DNA of 64,000 bases from an uncultured bacterium (GTDB taxonomy: Bacteria > Cyanobacteriota > Vampirovibrionia > Gastranaerophilales > Gastranaerophilaceae), in contig ONOE01000006.1 of NCBI GenBank assembly GCA_900319365.1, positions 1 to 64,000 on the forward strand, written 5' to 3'. The notes beneath the pieces were generated by a model. It had not been told where the DNA came from. It searched no databases and saw nothing but the letters and a program-made list of their open reading frames with translations. Of this stretch, positions 44,410-54,375 are shown piece by piece; within the stretch, counting starts at the first letter, position 1; every line of letters starts with the position of its first letter. A program made the position numbers and the translations under genes.

Positions 44410-45222
44410 ATGGTCGGAATACTTGATATACAGTTTAACCCTGTAATAGGGGATAAACAGGCAAATTTAAAAACGGTTGAAAATTTTATCGCAAAAAATT
44501 CGGATAAAAAGCTCGATTTGGTTGTTATACCTGAATTTTTCTCAACAGGTATCAGTCATGATGCATTTGAAAAATTTCCCGAAGATGCAAATGGCGGCGA
44601 AACGATAGCGTATTTGTCAGAATTGGCAAAAAAATATAAAACTAATATCGTTTGCGGAACCGTGATAGAAAAGAACGGAAATAATTTTTATAATACATGC
44701 TTTGTTTTAAACAGGCAGGGTGAAATTGTTTGCAAATATAGCAAAATCCATTTATTTAATTATACGGGTGGAAATGAGGGCGAACTTATTACTCCCGGGG
44801 ATAAAGCGGTTGTTGCGAATTTGGATTTCGGCAAGGTCGGATTATCTGTTTGTTTTGACATGAGATATCCTTTATTGATAAGAAAACTTGCTCAAATGGG
44901 TGCACAAATTGTTGTACTTCCGACAGCGTGGGTAATTCCCAATAAAATTTATAATAATGATAAATCAAAACGGTTTGAGCGTGATATATGGCTTGCAATG
45001 AACCGAACAAGAGCTTACGATAATATGGTTTATGTTGTTGTGTCTAATGAAACGGGCAAGGCAAATGAAAATGTAAGTTCGCTCGGATCTTCATTAATTA
45101 TTTCACCTAAAGGGGAGATTTTGGCGGATGCCAAAGACGAACAAACCGCATTATATTTTGATGTTGACCTTGACGTTTTAGAAAAAATGAAATTGCAATA
45201 TCCGATAACAAGTATTGATTAG
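44410..45222 (+). CDS. Carbon-nitrogen hydrolase (nitrilase superfamily, omega-amidase-like)
   Basis: 270 residues with the Glu-Lys-Cys triad of the superfamily: 'LVVIPEFFSTG' (Glu), 'CKYSKIHLFNY' (Lys) and 'VGLSVCFDMRYPLLIRKLA' (Cys). 'GGETIAYLSELAKKYKTNIVCGTV' is also typical. The FSTG and CFDMRYP forms are closest to omega-amidase/YafV-like members, which hydrolyse alpha-keto acid amides; the exact substrate is uncertain. TGAGGAGAA precedes the ATG. It follows the dehydratase-like gene by 99 bases; a joint unit is possible. Confidence 0.88.
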   Translation: MVGILDIQFNPVIGDKQANLKTVENFIAKNSDKKLDLVVIPEFFSTGISHDAFEKFPEDANGGETIAYLSELAKKYKTNIVCGTVIEKNGNNFYNTCFVLNRQGEIVCKYSKIHLFNYTGGNEGELITPGDKAVVANLDFGKVGLSVCFDMRYPLLIRKLAQMGAQIVVLPTAWVIPNKIYNNDKSKRFERDIWLAMNRTRAYDNMVYVVVSNETGKANENVSSLGSSLIISPKGEILADAKDEQTALYFDVDLDVLEKMKLQYPITSID

Positions 45223-45330
45223 CATTTACTACAAATAATATCTTGTGATATATTAAATATTTTGGAAATAGAACAATAGAAATTACCGCCATAGCAAAAT
45301 TCGGAAATAACTTGTTAGTGAAATAACAAC

Positions 45331-45376
45331 AAAAACGGTCATTGTTTGAACGATAGTGAGTTTGACCGTTTTTTAT
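45331..45376 (+). terminator. Probable terminator after the amidase gene
   Basis: AAAAACGGTCA (45331-45341) pairs perfectly with TGACCGTTTTT (45363-45373), with T-rich sequence after it. The loop is long (21 bases). The 330-base gap 45223-45552 otherwise holds only the short repeat at 45518; no gene was seen in it. Confidence 0.6.
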
Positions 45377-45517
45377 ATTGAGCTTAGAAGTTATAGGAGA
45401 ATTTTGTGTGCGGGGGCTTTTGTGAAACTTTTTGCTTAAAAAGTTTCCGCTGTCTGCGCAAGACAAAGATAATAAAGATTACTGCATTTTCGCATATAGT
45501 TTCTAATATATTTTATG

Positions 45518-45541
45518 TAGGGTGCGGAGAGCTAACGCACC
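45518..45541. repeat. REP-like short palindromic repeat, copy 1
   Basis: TAGGGTGCGGAGAGCTAACG followed by CACC. GGTGCG pairs with CGCACC. Nearly the same sequence recurs at 46185-46210, so the two copies flank the HAD/XRE gene pair. Confidence 0.75.
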
Positions 45542-45552
45542 GATAAAATGTA

Positions 45553-45894
45553 TCAATGCTTCCAATATGCTTTAAATTCTTTGATATCTTTCAACATCTT
45601 ATTGTAATTTCCGTCAAAACAAATTGTTCTATCGTCAATGTACAAATATGCGGGGATTTTTACATTTGTTACATCTTTAAAATAAATATCCAATTTATTT
45701 TTTATAAGCCATTTAACAGACATTATTAAATTTCTGGTTGTAAAAAGGTATAAATCAGCAGACTTATTCAAGGTTTTTAAAAATTCATCTGCTCCTGATC
45801 TTACTTGTGGAATGAGGTTTTCATTAAATTTCCCATCGTAATAATTCAATACTCCATCTAAATCTATTAATATTTTCTTTTTGCAATTGTTCAT
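45553..45894 (-). CDS. Small HAD-superfamily hydrolase
   Basis: 113 residues. HAD motif I 'ILIDLDGVLNYYDGKFN' (nucleophile Asp and general acid Asp), motif II 'YLFTTRN', a Lys in 'FKDVTNVKIPAYLY' and motif III 'YIDDRTICFDG' are all present, with almost no cap domain. This is compact like deoxynucleotidase- or phosphatase-type HADs. Substrate unknown. GGGGAG precedes the ATG on the minus strand. Divergent from the XRE regulator, 57 bases away, and flanked with it by matching repeats. Confidence 0.75.
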   Translation of the reverse strand: MNNCKKKILIDLDGVLNYYDGKFNENLIPQVRSGADEFLKTLNKSADLYLFTTRNLIMSVKWLIKNKLDIYFKDVTNVKIPAYLYIDDRTICFDGNYNKMLKDIKEFKAYWKH

Positions 45895-45905
45895 TTATTG
45901 CTCCC

Positions 45906-45949
45906 CAATAGGTGGTAGATAACTTGTAATTAATATACCACAATAGGTG
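45906..45949. promoter_or_regulatory. CAATAGGTG direct repeats between HAD and XRE genes
   Basis: CAATAGGTG at 45906-45914 and at 45941-45949, start points 35 bases apart. They bracket the divergent start region, so they may be the XRE protein's own operator. The second copy also supplies AGGTG just before the XRE ATG. Confidence 0.35.
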
Positions 45950-45951
45950 TC

Positions 45952-46176
45952 ATGAGTAAAGACAGAAACAGACATCTTGAGAAATATAAAAAATTAGGAG
46001 AACACATAAGAAAGTATAGGTTAGAGCGTGGACTTTCTCAAGAGGAACTGGCTTTTAGAATTTCAAGTGCACGCAATTACATTGGTTGTATTGAGCGAGC
46101 TGAAAAATTGCCCAGCTTAAATACAATTTTTGATATTGCCGAAGAATTGCAGGTTAATATAAAAGATTTATTATAA
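45952..46176 (+). CDS. XRE-family helix-turn-helix regulator
   Basis: 74 residues, essentially one HTH domain: 'LGEHIRKYRLERGLSQEELAFRI' and 'SARNYIGCIERAEKLPSLNTIFDIAEEL'. Proteins of this form act as autorepressors or controller proteins of small mobile modules. AGGTG lies 2-6 bases before the ATG. Divergent from the HAD gene; both lie between two near-identical short repeats, suggesting the pair entered as a cassette. Confidence 0.85.
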   Translation: MSKDRNRHLEKYKKLGEHIRKYRLERGLSQEELAFRISSARNYIGCIERAEKLPSLNTIFDIAEELQVNIKDLL

Positions 46177-46184
46177 ATAAAACA

Positions 46185-46210
46185 TAGGGTGCGGAGCGCT
46201 AACGCCCCGC
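46185..46210. repeat. REP-like short palindromic repeat, copy 2
   Basis: TAGGGTGCGGAGCGCTAACG followed by CCCCGC. It differs from copy 1 at 45518 by two to three bases. It starts 8 bases after the XRE stop. Confidence 0.75.
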
Positions 46211-46304
46211 AATATTTATTTCGAAATATTATCCAAAAATTAATCCTTGAGTATAAATTATTGATTAATTTTGTTTGTTATATAATATATGGCGAGGTAT
46301 AAAT

Positions 46305-46661
46305 ATGCAATTAGAATTTTTAAATTCAAAAATACACAGAGCAACTGTTACTGATGCAAATTTAAACTACGTCGGATCAATAACGATAGATGAAACTTTA
46401 TTAAAAGCCGCAAATATGCGTGAATGGCAAAAAGTTGAAATTCTTGATGTCAATAACGGCGAAAGATTTCAAACTTATATTATCAAAGGAGAAGCCGATT
46501 CAGGGTGCATTTGTTTAAACGGAGCGGCAGCAAGAAAAGTCCAAAAAGGCGATAAAGTTATTATTGTAACTTATGCAATTTTAGAAGAAAATGAAGTTGC
46601 AAACCATAAACCGACAATCGTTATTGTTGATGAAAATAACAAAATAGCTCAAACAAAATAA
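46305..46661 (+). CDS. panD: Aspartate 1-decarboxylase
   Basis: 118 residues, the usual PanD length. It makes beta-alanine for pantothenate/CoA synthesis. The self-processing Gly-Ser is in '[14 protein letters not shown]' (Ser25 would become the pyruvoyl group), with '[12 protein letters not shown]' before it and '[18 protein letters not shown]' after it. ATG 46305 is chosen because GAGGT lies 5-6 bases upstream and the protein then begins like PanD. TATAAT (46281-46286) is a likely -10 box. No other pan gene is adjacent. Confidence 0.95.
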   Translation: MQLEFLNSKIHRATVTDANLNYVGSITIDETLLKAANMREWQKVEILDVNNGERFQTYIIKGEADSGCICLNGAAARKVQKGDKVIIVTYAILEENEVANHKPTIVIVDENNKIAQTK

Positions 46662-46697
46662 AAGTTTTTTAAGCTCAGAATGCTTGTAAATACGCAC

Positions 46698-46726
46698 ATT
46701 CAAGCCTGTACTTGAATTTTATTTTG
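46698..46726 (+). terminator. Rho-independent terminator of panD
   Basis: ATTCAAG (46698-46704) pairs with CTTGAAT (46711-46717), followed by TTTATTTT. Confidence 0.6.
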
Positions 46727-46780
46727 CTTTGTAGTATATTTATCGGGTACTAACAGCTATTAAGGTGGTGAAAATATAAA

Positions 46781-46954
46781 ATGGCAGAAGTTAAAGTCGG
46801 CGAAAACGAATCAATCGAAAGCGCTTTGAGAAGATTTAAGAAAAAAATCCAAAAAGCAGGGATTTTGTCTGAAGTAAAAAAGCGTGAAAGATACGAAAAG
46901 CCCAGCGTAAAAAGAAAACATAAATCTGAAGCTGCTCGTAAAAGAAAAGTTTAA
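46781..46954 (+). CDS. rpsU: 30S ribosomal protein S21
   Basis: 57 residues, small enough to be missed by length cut-offs. '[22 protein letters not shown]' followed by '[25 protein letters not shown]' (quoted in parts) is the S21 pattern, with basic C-terminal tail. AAGGTGGTG lies about 10 bases before the ATG. S21 joins the 30S platform near the anti-Shine-Dalgarno region and promotes initiation, which is notable in a genome that seems to use leaderless starts as well. It is separated from dnaG-rpoD, with which it often clusters. Confidence 0.95.
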   Translation: MAEVKVGENESIESALRRFKKKIQKAGILSEVKKRERYEKPSVKRKHKSEAARKRKV

Positions 46955-46975
46955 GATACAAAATATTTAAAATAA

Positions 46976-47007
46976 GAAGCCCGCACAATTTTAATTGTGC
47001 GGGCTTC
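46976..47007. terminator. Terminator between rpsU and convergent ahcY
   Basis: A perfect 15-bp stem: GAAGCCCGCACAATT (46976-46990) with AATTGTGCGGGCTTC (46993-47007). T tracts on either side are modest. Confidence 0.8.
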
Positions 47008-47051
47008 TTGTAATCTGTTGATAATTTTTTAATTAAAATTCAATCCGAAAA

Positions 47052-48356
<1,305 letters not shown>

Positions 48357-48453
48357 TTATAACCTAAAAACACATTAAAAATTCTTTGACGATAATATTT
48401 GTAAAATTTTCTTAATAAAATTACAATATATGTCAAAAAATAACCTTTATCAT

Positions 48454-48462
48454 TGTTATACT
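48454..48462 (+). promoter_or_regulatory. Extended -10 promoter of the GH13-like gene
   Basis: TGT plus TATACT (48457-48462). The start would be near 48469, giving a leader of about 13 bases that just holds the AAGGAG site. Confidence 0.5.
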
Positions 48463-48481
48463 GGTTGGTAAGGAGTACGGT

Positions 48482-51400
48482 GTGAAAGTAAATTTAATTT
48501 CAAACCCTGTAAATAATACTAAAAATGTGAATTTCACGGGTTACAAATGGACAAAAGACGAGCATGGTTTTAAGAATTTTGAAACCTCTTACATTTTCGA
48601 TGAAAACAATCAGGATTGTTATTTAGAGATTTATACGCTGAATACCGATGAAAACGGTAATTATTACATCAGCGATAAGGCAAGATCTAGACAGGGTGGT
48701 GCCGATAGAATTAAAATGAAGCCCGGCTCAAATAAAGTCAACCTTACCAAAACATTTGGCATTTTGCCCGACAAACCGTTTGCTTACCATTATGTCGTAC
48801 GGGACAGAGGCGGACGAGAAACCGTCGCAATAGATGCAGGCGACAGTATTAAAGAAAACGGCGTTTCATTCAACGTTGTTGCTCAAAACGGTTCTCATGT
48901 TTCAAAAGGCGGATCGATGAAACTTGTCAATGTCGATTCTCAAAATGTCGGTATTGTTTATGATGAAAACGGAAAACCTAAATTAGATAAAGCATTAAAG
49001 GCTCGTGGCGAAAATGCAATAAAAACTTTAACCAACGTATTTGGCGGAACGGTTGCAGGTCTTGAAAAAGATATTGATGCAGGCAAATATGACGGATATT
49101 CAAGAATTATCTCCTTACCTATTTTTACAAGAGATGATTTCTCTGCTCACAAATATTGGATTGAAGATATTTTCCAACCTTGCAACAGCTTGTTAAACCT
49201 TAACAATTATTCTTCATTGCAGAAAAAAATGTTTGCACATGACCTGAACTTTGTATCAGACGGTGCATTTGTAAATGAAGGACTTCAAGGGGTTCACTTC
49301 AGCAACCTGTTAAGATGGGGTACCGATTCTCCTTATTTCAGATGGTTTAGAGCCAGCAATTTGAAAAATGCTCCTTTGTCTTTAGGTATTTATCCTAAAG
49401 ATACAAGAAATGTTTCATTCAAATTCGTAAACTCTCCTAAAATTTATACTCAAAATTCTTCGGGAAAAGTAACCGAACACAATAACGACAAATACGATCC
49501 CTCAAAACCGACTTATATCCAGTTCTTTGATAAAAGATTGGTAACGGATAAAGAAGTTAATGATCCCGAAAAATTAATCAAAACTTATTCAAAATTAAAT
49601 ACCGATAAATATTATGACCTCAATACTCATGATGATTCCGTATTCCCGTATTCTTTTGAGGTTAACCCCAAAACTATATCTCAAAATTTAAAAAGGTTTA
49701 ATCAACATAACGATATGCTGCCCAAAGATGAAAGAATACCTTTCAACAGCTATGAAGCATCAAGAATTATGTCCAAAAACGAAAACTTCGTTGTTGACGG
49801 CAAATTTGAAAGCGGATTTGAAACTTGGGATGCAAATACCGATATTGCCAAATTAAGCTTTGTAATGTCAAATAACGATTTGAAAAACCTTAAGAATTTG
49901 ACTCCTCACGAAGCTGAAGCGGAAGAAGATAAAATCAGACTTGCAAACTGGCAGGTTCAGGATTACACGGTAGAAGGCGGCAAATATTGGACAAAGAAAA
50001 CAGACGATATTTTAAGAATGTATGTTGCTCAGAATTTGAAAAACATTGATTCTCAAAATCCCAGAAAAGTATTTAAAGAAATCATGGATAATTCAAACGG
50101 AAAGGTATTCCCGAAATCTTTAAAAACCGAACTTTACGAAAATGAAGTAGATAACGTAATGTCAGGACTTTACAAGACTTCAAGAAAATTATCCGATGAA
50201 GATAAACAATCACAGGTCCTTGAACAGTTGATGAATACTCCGTTGGAATCTGTTGAATTCGGAACAAATCTTGTCGGGGTTCTGGCATCACCTCTTGTTT
50301 CAAAAAGAGCATCAACAGAAGATGAAATCGGTGTTTCAAGATACGATTTATTCAAACAGGGCAATCCGAATTTACCCGAAGAATATAAAAAATCTTACGA
50401 TGAAATGGACGGTATTTATCAGCATGAAATGATGAATTTTGCAATGAATGTCCTTAATGACGTAAATAATAAACTTCCTAAAGAAAATAAACTTTTTGAC
50501 GGCAATGAAGTTACCGAGTTTGGTCAATATGCTTTGCCTTTGATTGTCCCGAGAATTGCAAAATTCTCTGTAGTGCAGGCTCTTGCGCCGAAAGTTAAAG
50601 TTAAATACGATGACAAATCAGGCGAAATTTCGTATGATTACAACGCATTATTAAATACTCATCTTCAAAGCCTTAAACTTCCGAAAGCCGCATCGCCCGA
50701 GGATGAAGCAATACTTGTACTTGATAAAATGAAAAAAGGAATCCCCGCAATTTCGGATTCTTCAAAGAAACTTTTAACAGACAGTATCTTGACTTCATTA
50801 AAAGGAACAAGTGCTGAAAGTTTTAAACTTGCGGATTTAATCATTGATAAAACTCAATCGGGTTTGGATTGGAGAATTGATGCTACAAAAGATATCGCTG
50901 ATATTGATGCATTGAGAACTCATAAACAGCCGTTTGAAGATATTTGGAATGATGTATGCGGATTTTGGTCAAAATTCTCAAAAGGTATTTATGAACAGAA
51001 CCCTAATTCATACATTGTAGCAGAAGTTACGGATGAAGATGCCTTGCATGACAGCGCTTGGGGTTCTCAATCGCCGAATTACAGAAACAAAAGCGATATT
51101 TTGCCCAAGTTCTTCCGCAATACGGGGATTACCGCAAACGCTCAATATTCGTTCTACTTCTATGATATAGCAAAGCTGTTTGCAAAATCTTTCCAAGACG
51201 GTTCAACAATTGACGGCGGTCAGGAAAACTCTTTTGTACTTGCTCAACACTTAAAAGATGCATTGATGTCAGGCGACAGAGCATTTTTAAAAGCATTTTC
51301 ACTCCCCGCAATAGAATTTGCATATACATTCATCGGCAACCATGATAAACCCAGAGTTCTTCATTGCGCCGCATTGGATATGGATATGTTCTATACGGAT

Positions 51401-52633
51401 TTAACTTATCCCGAAAACAGAAAATTCAGAGAACAGGCATACAGACTCGTAACCGATAATTCAATGGGTCCTGTTACGGATAATGACTTGCTTAATTATG
51501 ATTTTGACGTAATTTCGCCCAAAGCCGTTGCAATGGGTATGGCTCTTAGAAAAGGTTTTATCGATGTTTTGAATATGTATAAAAATAAAATGTCGCAAGA
51601 GGAGTTTGATAACAACTTCAAAGCAATAAGTCAGGCTGTTGCGGACTTGAGCAGAGGCGAATTTGACGGAATTAGATTTGACGGCGATTCATTCGGGGTT
51701 AAACCGATTGATTTCAACATCAAAAAAGTTCTTGAACAAGCTAAAAAGCATCACGGTTTCCACATTTCAAATCCAGAAGTAAATGAAAAATTTGAAGATG
51801 ATGTATTTGAAAATGTAATGACTCCTGCAATAACAAAAGTTCTTGCAATGATGAAACTTCTTGTTGCAATGCCCGGCATGCCGACGTTGTATGACGGTGA
51901 TGATGCGGGTGCAACGGGTTACGATACGGAAACCAAAAACATGTATCTTCAAGGCAGACAAAGAATCCATAATGAATGGGTTGAAGATGAGAAAAATCCT
52001 AAGTATAAAGCTTTTCTTGCCAAGTATAAAAAAGATTTTGATAAAGTAATGTCATTGAGAAAAGACCCGACAAACAATGCCCTTAATAACGGTGCACCGT
52101 TTGTATTGCCTATGCAGTACGGCAAAAATCCGTTCGGCGGAGATAATACTCAGTATAATATTCCTGCCGTAATTCAGCAAAGTACCGATGGCAGAATGAC
52201 AATATCTTTGTTCAATCTTCACAGAAATACCGACAGCAGAAAACCTCATTATGACCACGAACAACCGCTTCACACAAAATGTGTCGAACTTCCTCAAATC
52301 ACTTTGAACTTTGATAATGAAGGCGACAAGGACGGCTCAATGGGAATCGGTATTCAGGGTATAAAGCCTGACACGGTATTTTATAACGCTTCAAATCCCG
52401 ATGATCATGCAAAATATTACGTAAATATGAGCAACGGGAAATATTATATAAAAAAAGAAGGCGGGTTCCCGATAATCGTAAATGACGTATCACTTGTATT
52501 GAAAAGCAATCCTGATAATGCTCCGTTGACATTTACGGGTCAATATCATTTGAAGCAAAATATCAATACTTTGACAAACGCTTATGCTCCTAAAGAAGTA
52601 ACCTGCGGAAAACAGTTGTCTTTGTGCAAATAA
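48482..52633 (+). CDS. Giant GH13-like (alpha-amylase family) protein with NVNFTG N-terminus
   Basis: 1383 residues, starting at GTG with AAGGAG 8-9 bases upstream. GH13 conserved regions occur in order: region I-like 'DLNFVSDGAFVNEG' (254-267), region II 'GLDWRIDATKD' with nucleophile D800, region III 'YIVAEVTDEDA' with E848, region IV 'FIGNHDKPR' with D955. Late 'AMPGMPTLYDGDDAGATGYD' also resembles the GH13 loop. So the catalytic triad looks intact, but spacing between I and II is far longer than usual. There is no signal peptide; the start 'KNVNFTGYKW' carries the NVxFxG signature. Predicted role: alpha-glucan or glycogen processing. Confidence 0.75.
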   Translation: MKVNLISNPVNNTKNVNFTGYKWTKDEHGFKNFETSYIFDENNQDCYLEIYTLNTDENGNYYISDKARSRQGGADRIKMKPGSNKVNLTKTFGILPDKPFAYHYVVRDRGGRETVAIDAGDSIKENGVSFNVVAQNGSHVSKGGSMKLVNVDSQNVGIVYDENGKPKLDKALKARGENAIKTLTNVFGGTVAGLEKDIDAGKYDGYSRIISLPIFTRDDFSAHKYWIEDIFQPCNSLLNLNNYSSLQKKMFAHDLNFVSDGAFVNEGLQGVHFSNLLRWGTDSPYFRWFRASNLKNAPLSLGIYPKDTRNVSFKFVNSPKIYTQNSSGKVTEHNNDKYDPSKPTYIQFFDKRLVTDKEVNDPEKLIKTYSKLNTDKYYDLNTHDDSVFPYSFEVNPKTISQNLKRFNQHNDMLPKDERIPFNSYEASRIMSKNENFVVDGKFESGFETWDANTDIAKLSFVMSNNDLKNLKNLTPHEAEAEEDKIRLANWQVQDYTVEGGKYWTKKTDDILRMYVAQNLKNIDSQNPRKVFKEIMDNSNGKVFPKSLKTELYENEVDNVMSGLYKTSRKLSDEDKQSQVLEQLMNTPLESVEFGTNLVGVLASPLVSKRASTEDEIGVSRYDLFKQGNPNLPEEYKKSYDEMDGIYQHEMMNFAMNVLNDVNNKLPKENKLFDGNEVTEFGQYALPLIVPRIAKFSVVQALAPKVKVKYDDKSGEISYDYNALLNTHLQSLKLPKAASPEDEAILVLDKMKKGIPAISDSSKKLLTDSILTSLKGTSAESFKLADLIIDKTQSGLDWRIDATKDIADIDALRTHKQPFEDIWNDVCGFWSKFSKGIYEQNPNSYIVAEVTDEDALHDSAWGSQSPNYRNKSDILPKFFRNTGITANAQYSFYFYDIAKLFAKSFQDGSTIDGGQENSFVLAQHLKDALMSGDRAFLKAFSLPAIEFAYTFIGNHDKPRVLHCAALDMDMFYTDLTYPENRKFREQAYRLVTDNSMGPVTDNDLLNYDFDVISPKAVAMGMALRKGFIDVLNMYKNKMSQEEFDNNFKAISQAVADLSRGEFDGIRFDGDSFGVKPIDFNIKKVLEQAKKHHGFHISNPEVNEKFEDDVFENVMTPAITKVLAMMKLLVAMPGMPTLYDGDDAGATGYDTETKNMYLQGRQRIHNEWVEDEKNPKYKAFLAKYKKDFDKVMSLRKDPTNNALNNGAPFVLPMQYGKNPFGGDNTQYNIPAVIQQSTDGRMTISLFNLHRNTDSRKPHYDHEQPLHTKCVELPQITLNFDNEGDKDGSMGIGIQGIKPDTVFYNASNPDDHAKYYVNMSNGKYYIKKEGGFPIIVNDVSLVLKSNPDNAPLTFTGQYHLKQNINTLTNAYAPKEVTCGKQLSLCK

Positions 52634-52710
52634 TTTAAGCCTGCGAGCGTGTCGGGCAAACGGTTTTGCAAAGCCGAAAAAAAACTGTTTTCTTTTATAA
52701 AAAATCTTTG

Positions 52711-52719
52711 TGGTATAAT
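52711..52719 (+). promoter_or_regulatory. Extended -10 promoter of the envelope-sugar operon
   Basis: TGG plus TATAAT (52714-52719), with a start predicted near 52726 and a leader of about 29 bases holding AAGGTTGAGAG. Confidence 0.55.
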
Positions 52720-52754
52720 TTATGCATAAAGAGTTTTATAAAGGTTGAGAGATT

Positions 52755-53759
52755 ATGAATTTTGACAAAGCAAAGCTTATAGAATCTGTTCCGAAATTGA
52801 GAAACAGCAGCATTTTGATAGTCGGTGATTTAGCGCTTGACGAAATGATATACGGTGATGCGGAAAGAATTTCAAGAGAAGCACCCGTTTTGATTCTGCA
52901 GCACACGAGAACCAAATTGATTTTGGGCGGCGCTTCAAACGCTGCTCACAACGTTGCAACTCTAAACGACGGAAAAGTCGGTGTAATAGGTGTTGCGGGC
53001 GAAGATTATCATTCTGATTTGTTAAAAGAAACATTTAAAGATGCAGGGATTAATTGCGACGGTATAGTTGATGACCCTAAAAGAAAAACTATTGTAAAAA
53101 CAAGAATTTCAGGTTCAATCACAACATCTATTACTCAGCAGATTGTAAGAATTGACAGACAGTCAAAAGGCTTTATATCAAAGGAAACGGAAGATAAGTT
53201 GATAAAAGAAATTACCGAATTGATGCCTTTGTATGATGCTGTTATAATTTCGAATTATCATATCGGGACGCTTACGCCAAAGATTATTGATTATACGATT
53301 GAACTTGCAAACAAATTGGGCAAAGTTATTGTTGTAGATGCTCAAAGAGATTTGAATACCTATAAAAATGTTACTTCCATGACCCCGAATCTTCCCGATA
53401 CAGAAAAATCGGTAGGTTTTGAAATAAAATCGATTGATGATATGAAAAAAGCGGGCGATAAATTGTTAAAAGAAACAAACGCCAAATCGGTTTTGATTAC
53501 CTGCGGGGCTGACGGAATGTTTATGACCGAACCGAACGGCAAATATACAAAAATTCCCGTATTTAACAAATCGGAAGTTTTTGATGTTACGGGTGCGGGG
53601 GATACGGTTACGGCTGTTTATTCGCTTGCTCTGGCATCAGGCATTGATCCTGTGTATTCCGCTGTTATCGGCAATGTTGCGGCAAGTATTGTCGTAAGGC
53701 AATACGGTTGCGCTACAACCACGATAGAAGATCTTTTATCGGCAATCGAAAAATTGTAA
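52755..53759 (+). CDS. hldA: PfkB-family D-glycero-beta-D-manno-heptose-7-phosphate kinase (RfaE1/HldA-like)
   Basis: 334 residues. The ribokinase fold has 'ILIVGDLALDEMIYGDAERISREAPVLI' (quoted in parts), the opening typical of RfaE, 'LGGASNAAHNVATL', 'GVAGEDYHSDLL' and the catalytic 'FDVTGAGDTVTAVYSLALASG'. This enzyme phosphorylates heptose-7-phosphate on the way to ADP-heptose for LPS core. The cytidylyltransferase half found in E. coli HldE is absent, so that step must come from another gene. GGTTGAGAG precedes the ATG. The downstream membrane genes fit an envelope role. Confidence 0.85.
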   Translation: MNFDKAKLIESVPKLRNSSILIVGDLALDEMIYGDAERISREAPVLILQHTRTKLILGGASNAAHNVATLNDGKVGVIGVAGEDYHSDLLKETFKDAGINCDGIVDDPKRKTIVKTRISGSITTSITQQIVRIDRQSKGFISKETEDKLIKEITELMPLYDAVIISNYHIGTLTPKIIDYTIELANKLGKVIVVDAQRDLNTYKNVTSMTPNLPDTEKSVGFEIKSIDDMKKAGDKLLKETNAKSVLITCGADGMFMTEPNGKYTKIPVFNKSEVFDVTGAGDTVTAVYSLALASGIDPVYSAVIGNVAASIVVRQYGCATTTIEDLLSAIEKL

Positions 53760-53805
53760 CCGACAGTTCAGAAATAAGTCCGAATCATTATATAAGGAGA
53801 ACTTT

Positions 53806-54375
53806 ATGAATAAAATTAAAGAATTTTTGAAAAAAATTAAATTGATAGATTGGATTATCATCTGCTTTTTAATTATCGCATGCGGAGTCGGTGTATACAC
53901 CCACAAAGGCTTCAGACAAACAGCAGATAAGCAGATTGAAGTTACTTCAAAAATTGTTTTCAAAGTTTATATGAGAGGTATAACTTTCTCAGGGGATGAA
54001 ATTCCTATCAAAAAAGGCGACAAAACATTTATCAGTATCAGAAATGTGCCTTATTCCGATTTAGATATCGTAGATGTAAAATCAGAACGCAGAAAAATTG
54101 TTATTCCTACTCCGACAAGCAAAAAGTTTGTTGTAGAAGTTGAAGATGCTTCTCAACCTGATTTGTATGATGTTGTCGTAACATTGGCAGATACCGCAAA
54201 AATCACAAAAGACGGTGCTGTTGTAGGCGGTAACAAAATCAAAATTGGCTTGCCAATCACATTGGAAGGCAAAAATTATAAATTTACCGGTTCGGTATCA
54301 GACCTGAAAGTTATTGATGCAGTTGATGATGAAACTATAAATAGAGATATGAATACAACGGATGATGTTCAATAA
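53806..54375 (+). CDS. DUF4330 single-span membrane protein
   Basis: 189 residues. A basic N-terminus and one transmembrane helix (LIDWIIICFLIIACGVGVY) anchor a soluble domain with 'VVFKVYMRGITFSGDEIPIKKGDK'-type strands (here IVFKVYMRGI, then 'GDKTFISIRNVPYSDLDIVDV'). This matches the DUF4330 pattern as I recall it; function unknown. ATAAGGAGAA lies before the ATG. It overlaps the O-antigen-ligase-like gene by 14 bases, so both are co-translated and may act together in surface polysaccharide assembly. Confidence 0.8.
   Translation: MNKIKEFLKKIKLIDWIIICFLIIACGVGVYTHKGFRQTADKQIEVTSKIVFKVYMRGITFSGDEIPIKKGDKTFISIRNVPYSDLDIVDVKSERRKIVIPTPTSKKFVVEVEDASQPDLYDVVVTLADTAKITKDGAVVGGNKIKIGLPITLEGKNYKFTGSVSDLKVIDAVDDETINRDMNTTDDVQ

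Noticed and set aside
45553-46176. HAD/XRE pair as a toxin-antitoxin module
   Set aside because: The genes are divergent rather than co-directional, and a HAD phosphatase is not a known toxin class; only the XRE partner fits.
52650-52690. CGGTTTTGCAAAGCCG palindrome as a terminator of the GH13-like gene
   Set aside because: It is followed by A residues, not T, and leaves almost no loop; a terminator on the plus strand is not supported.
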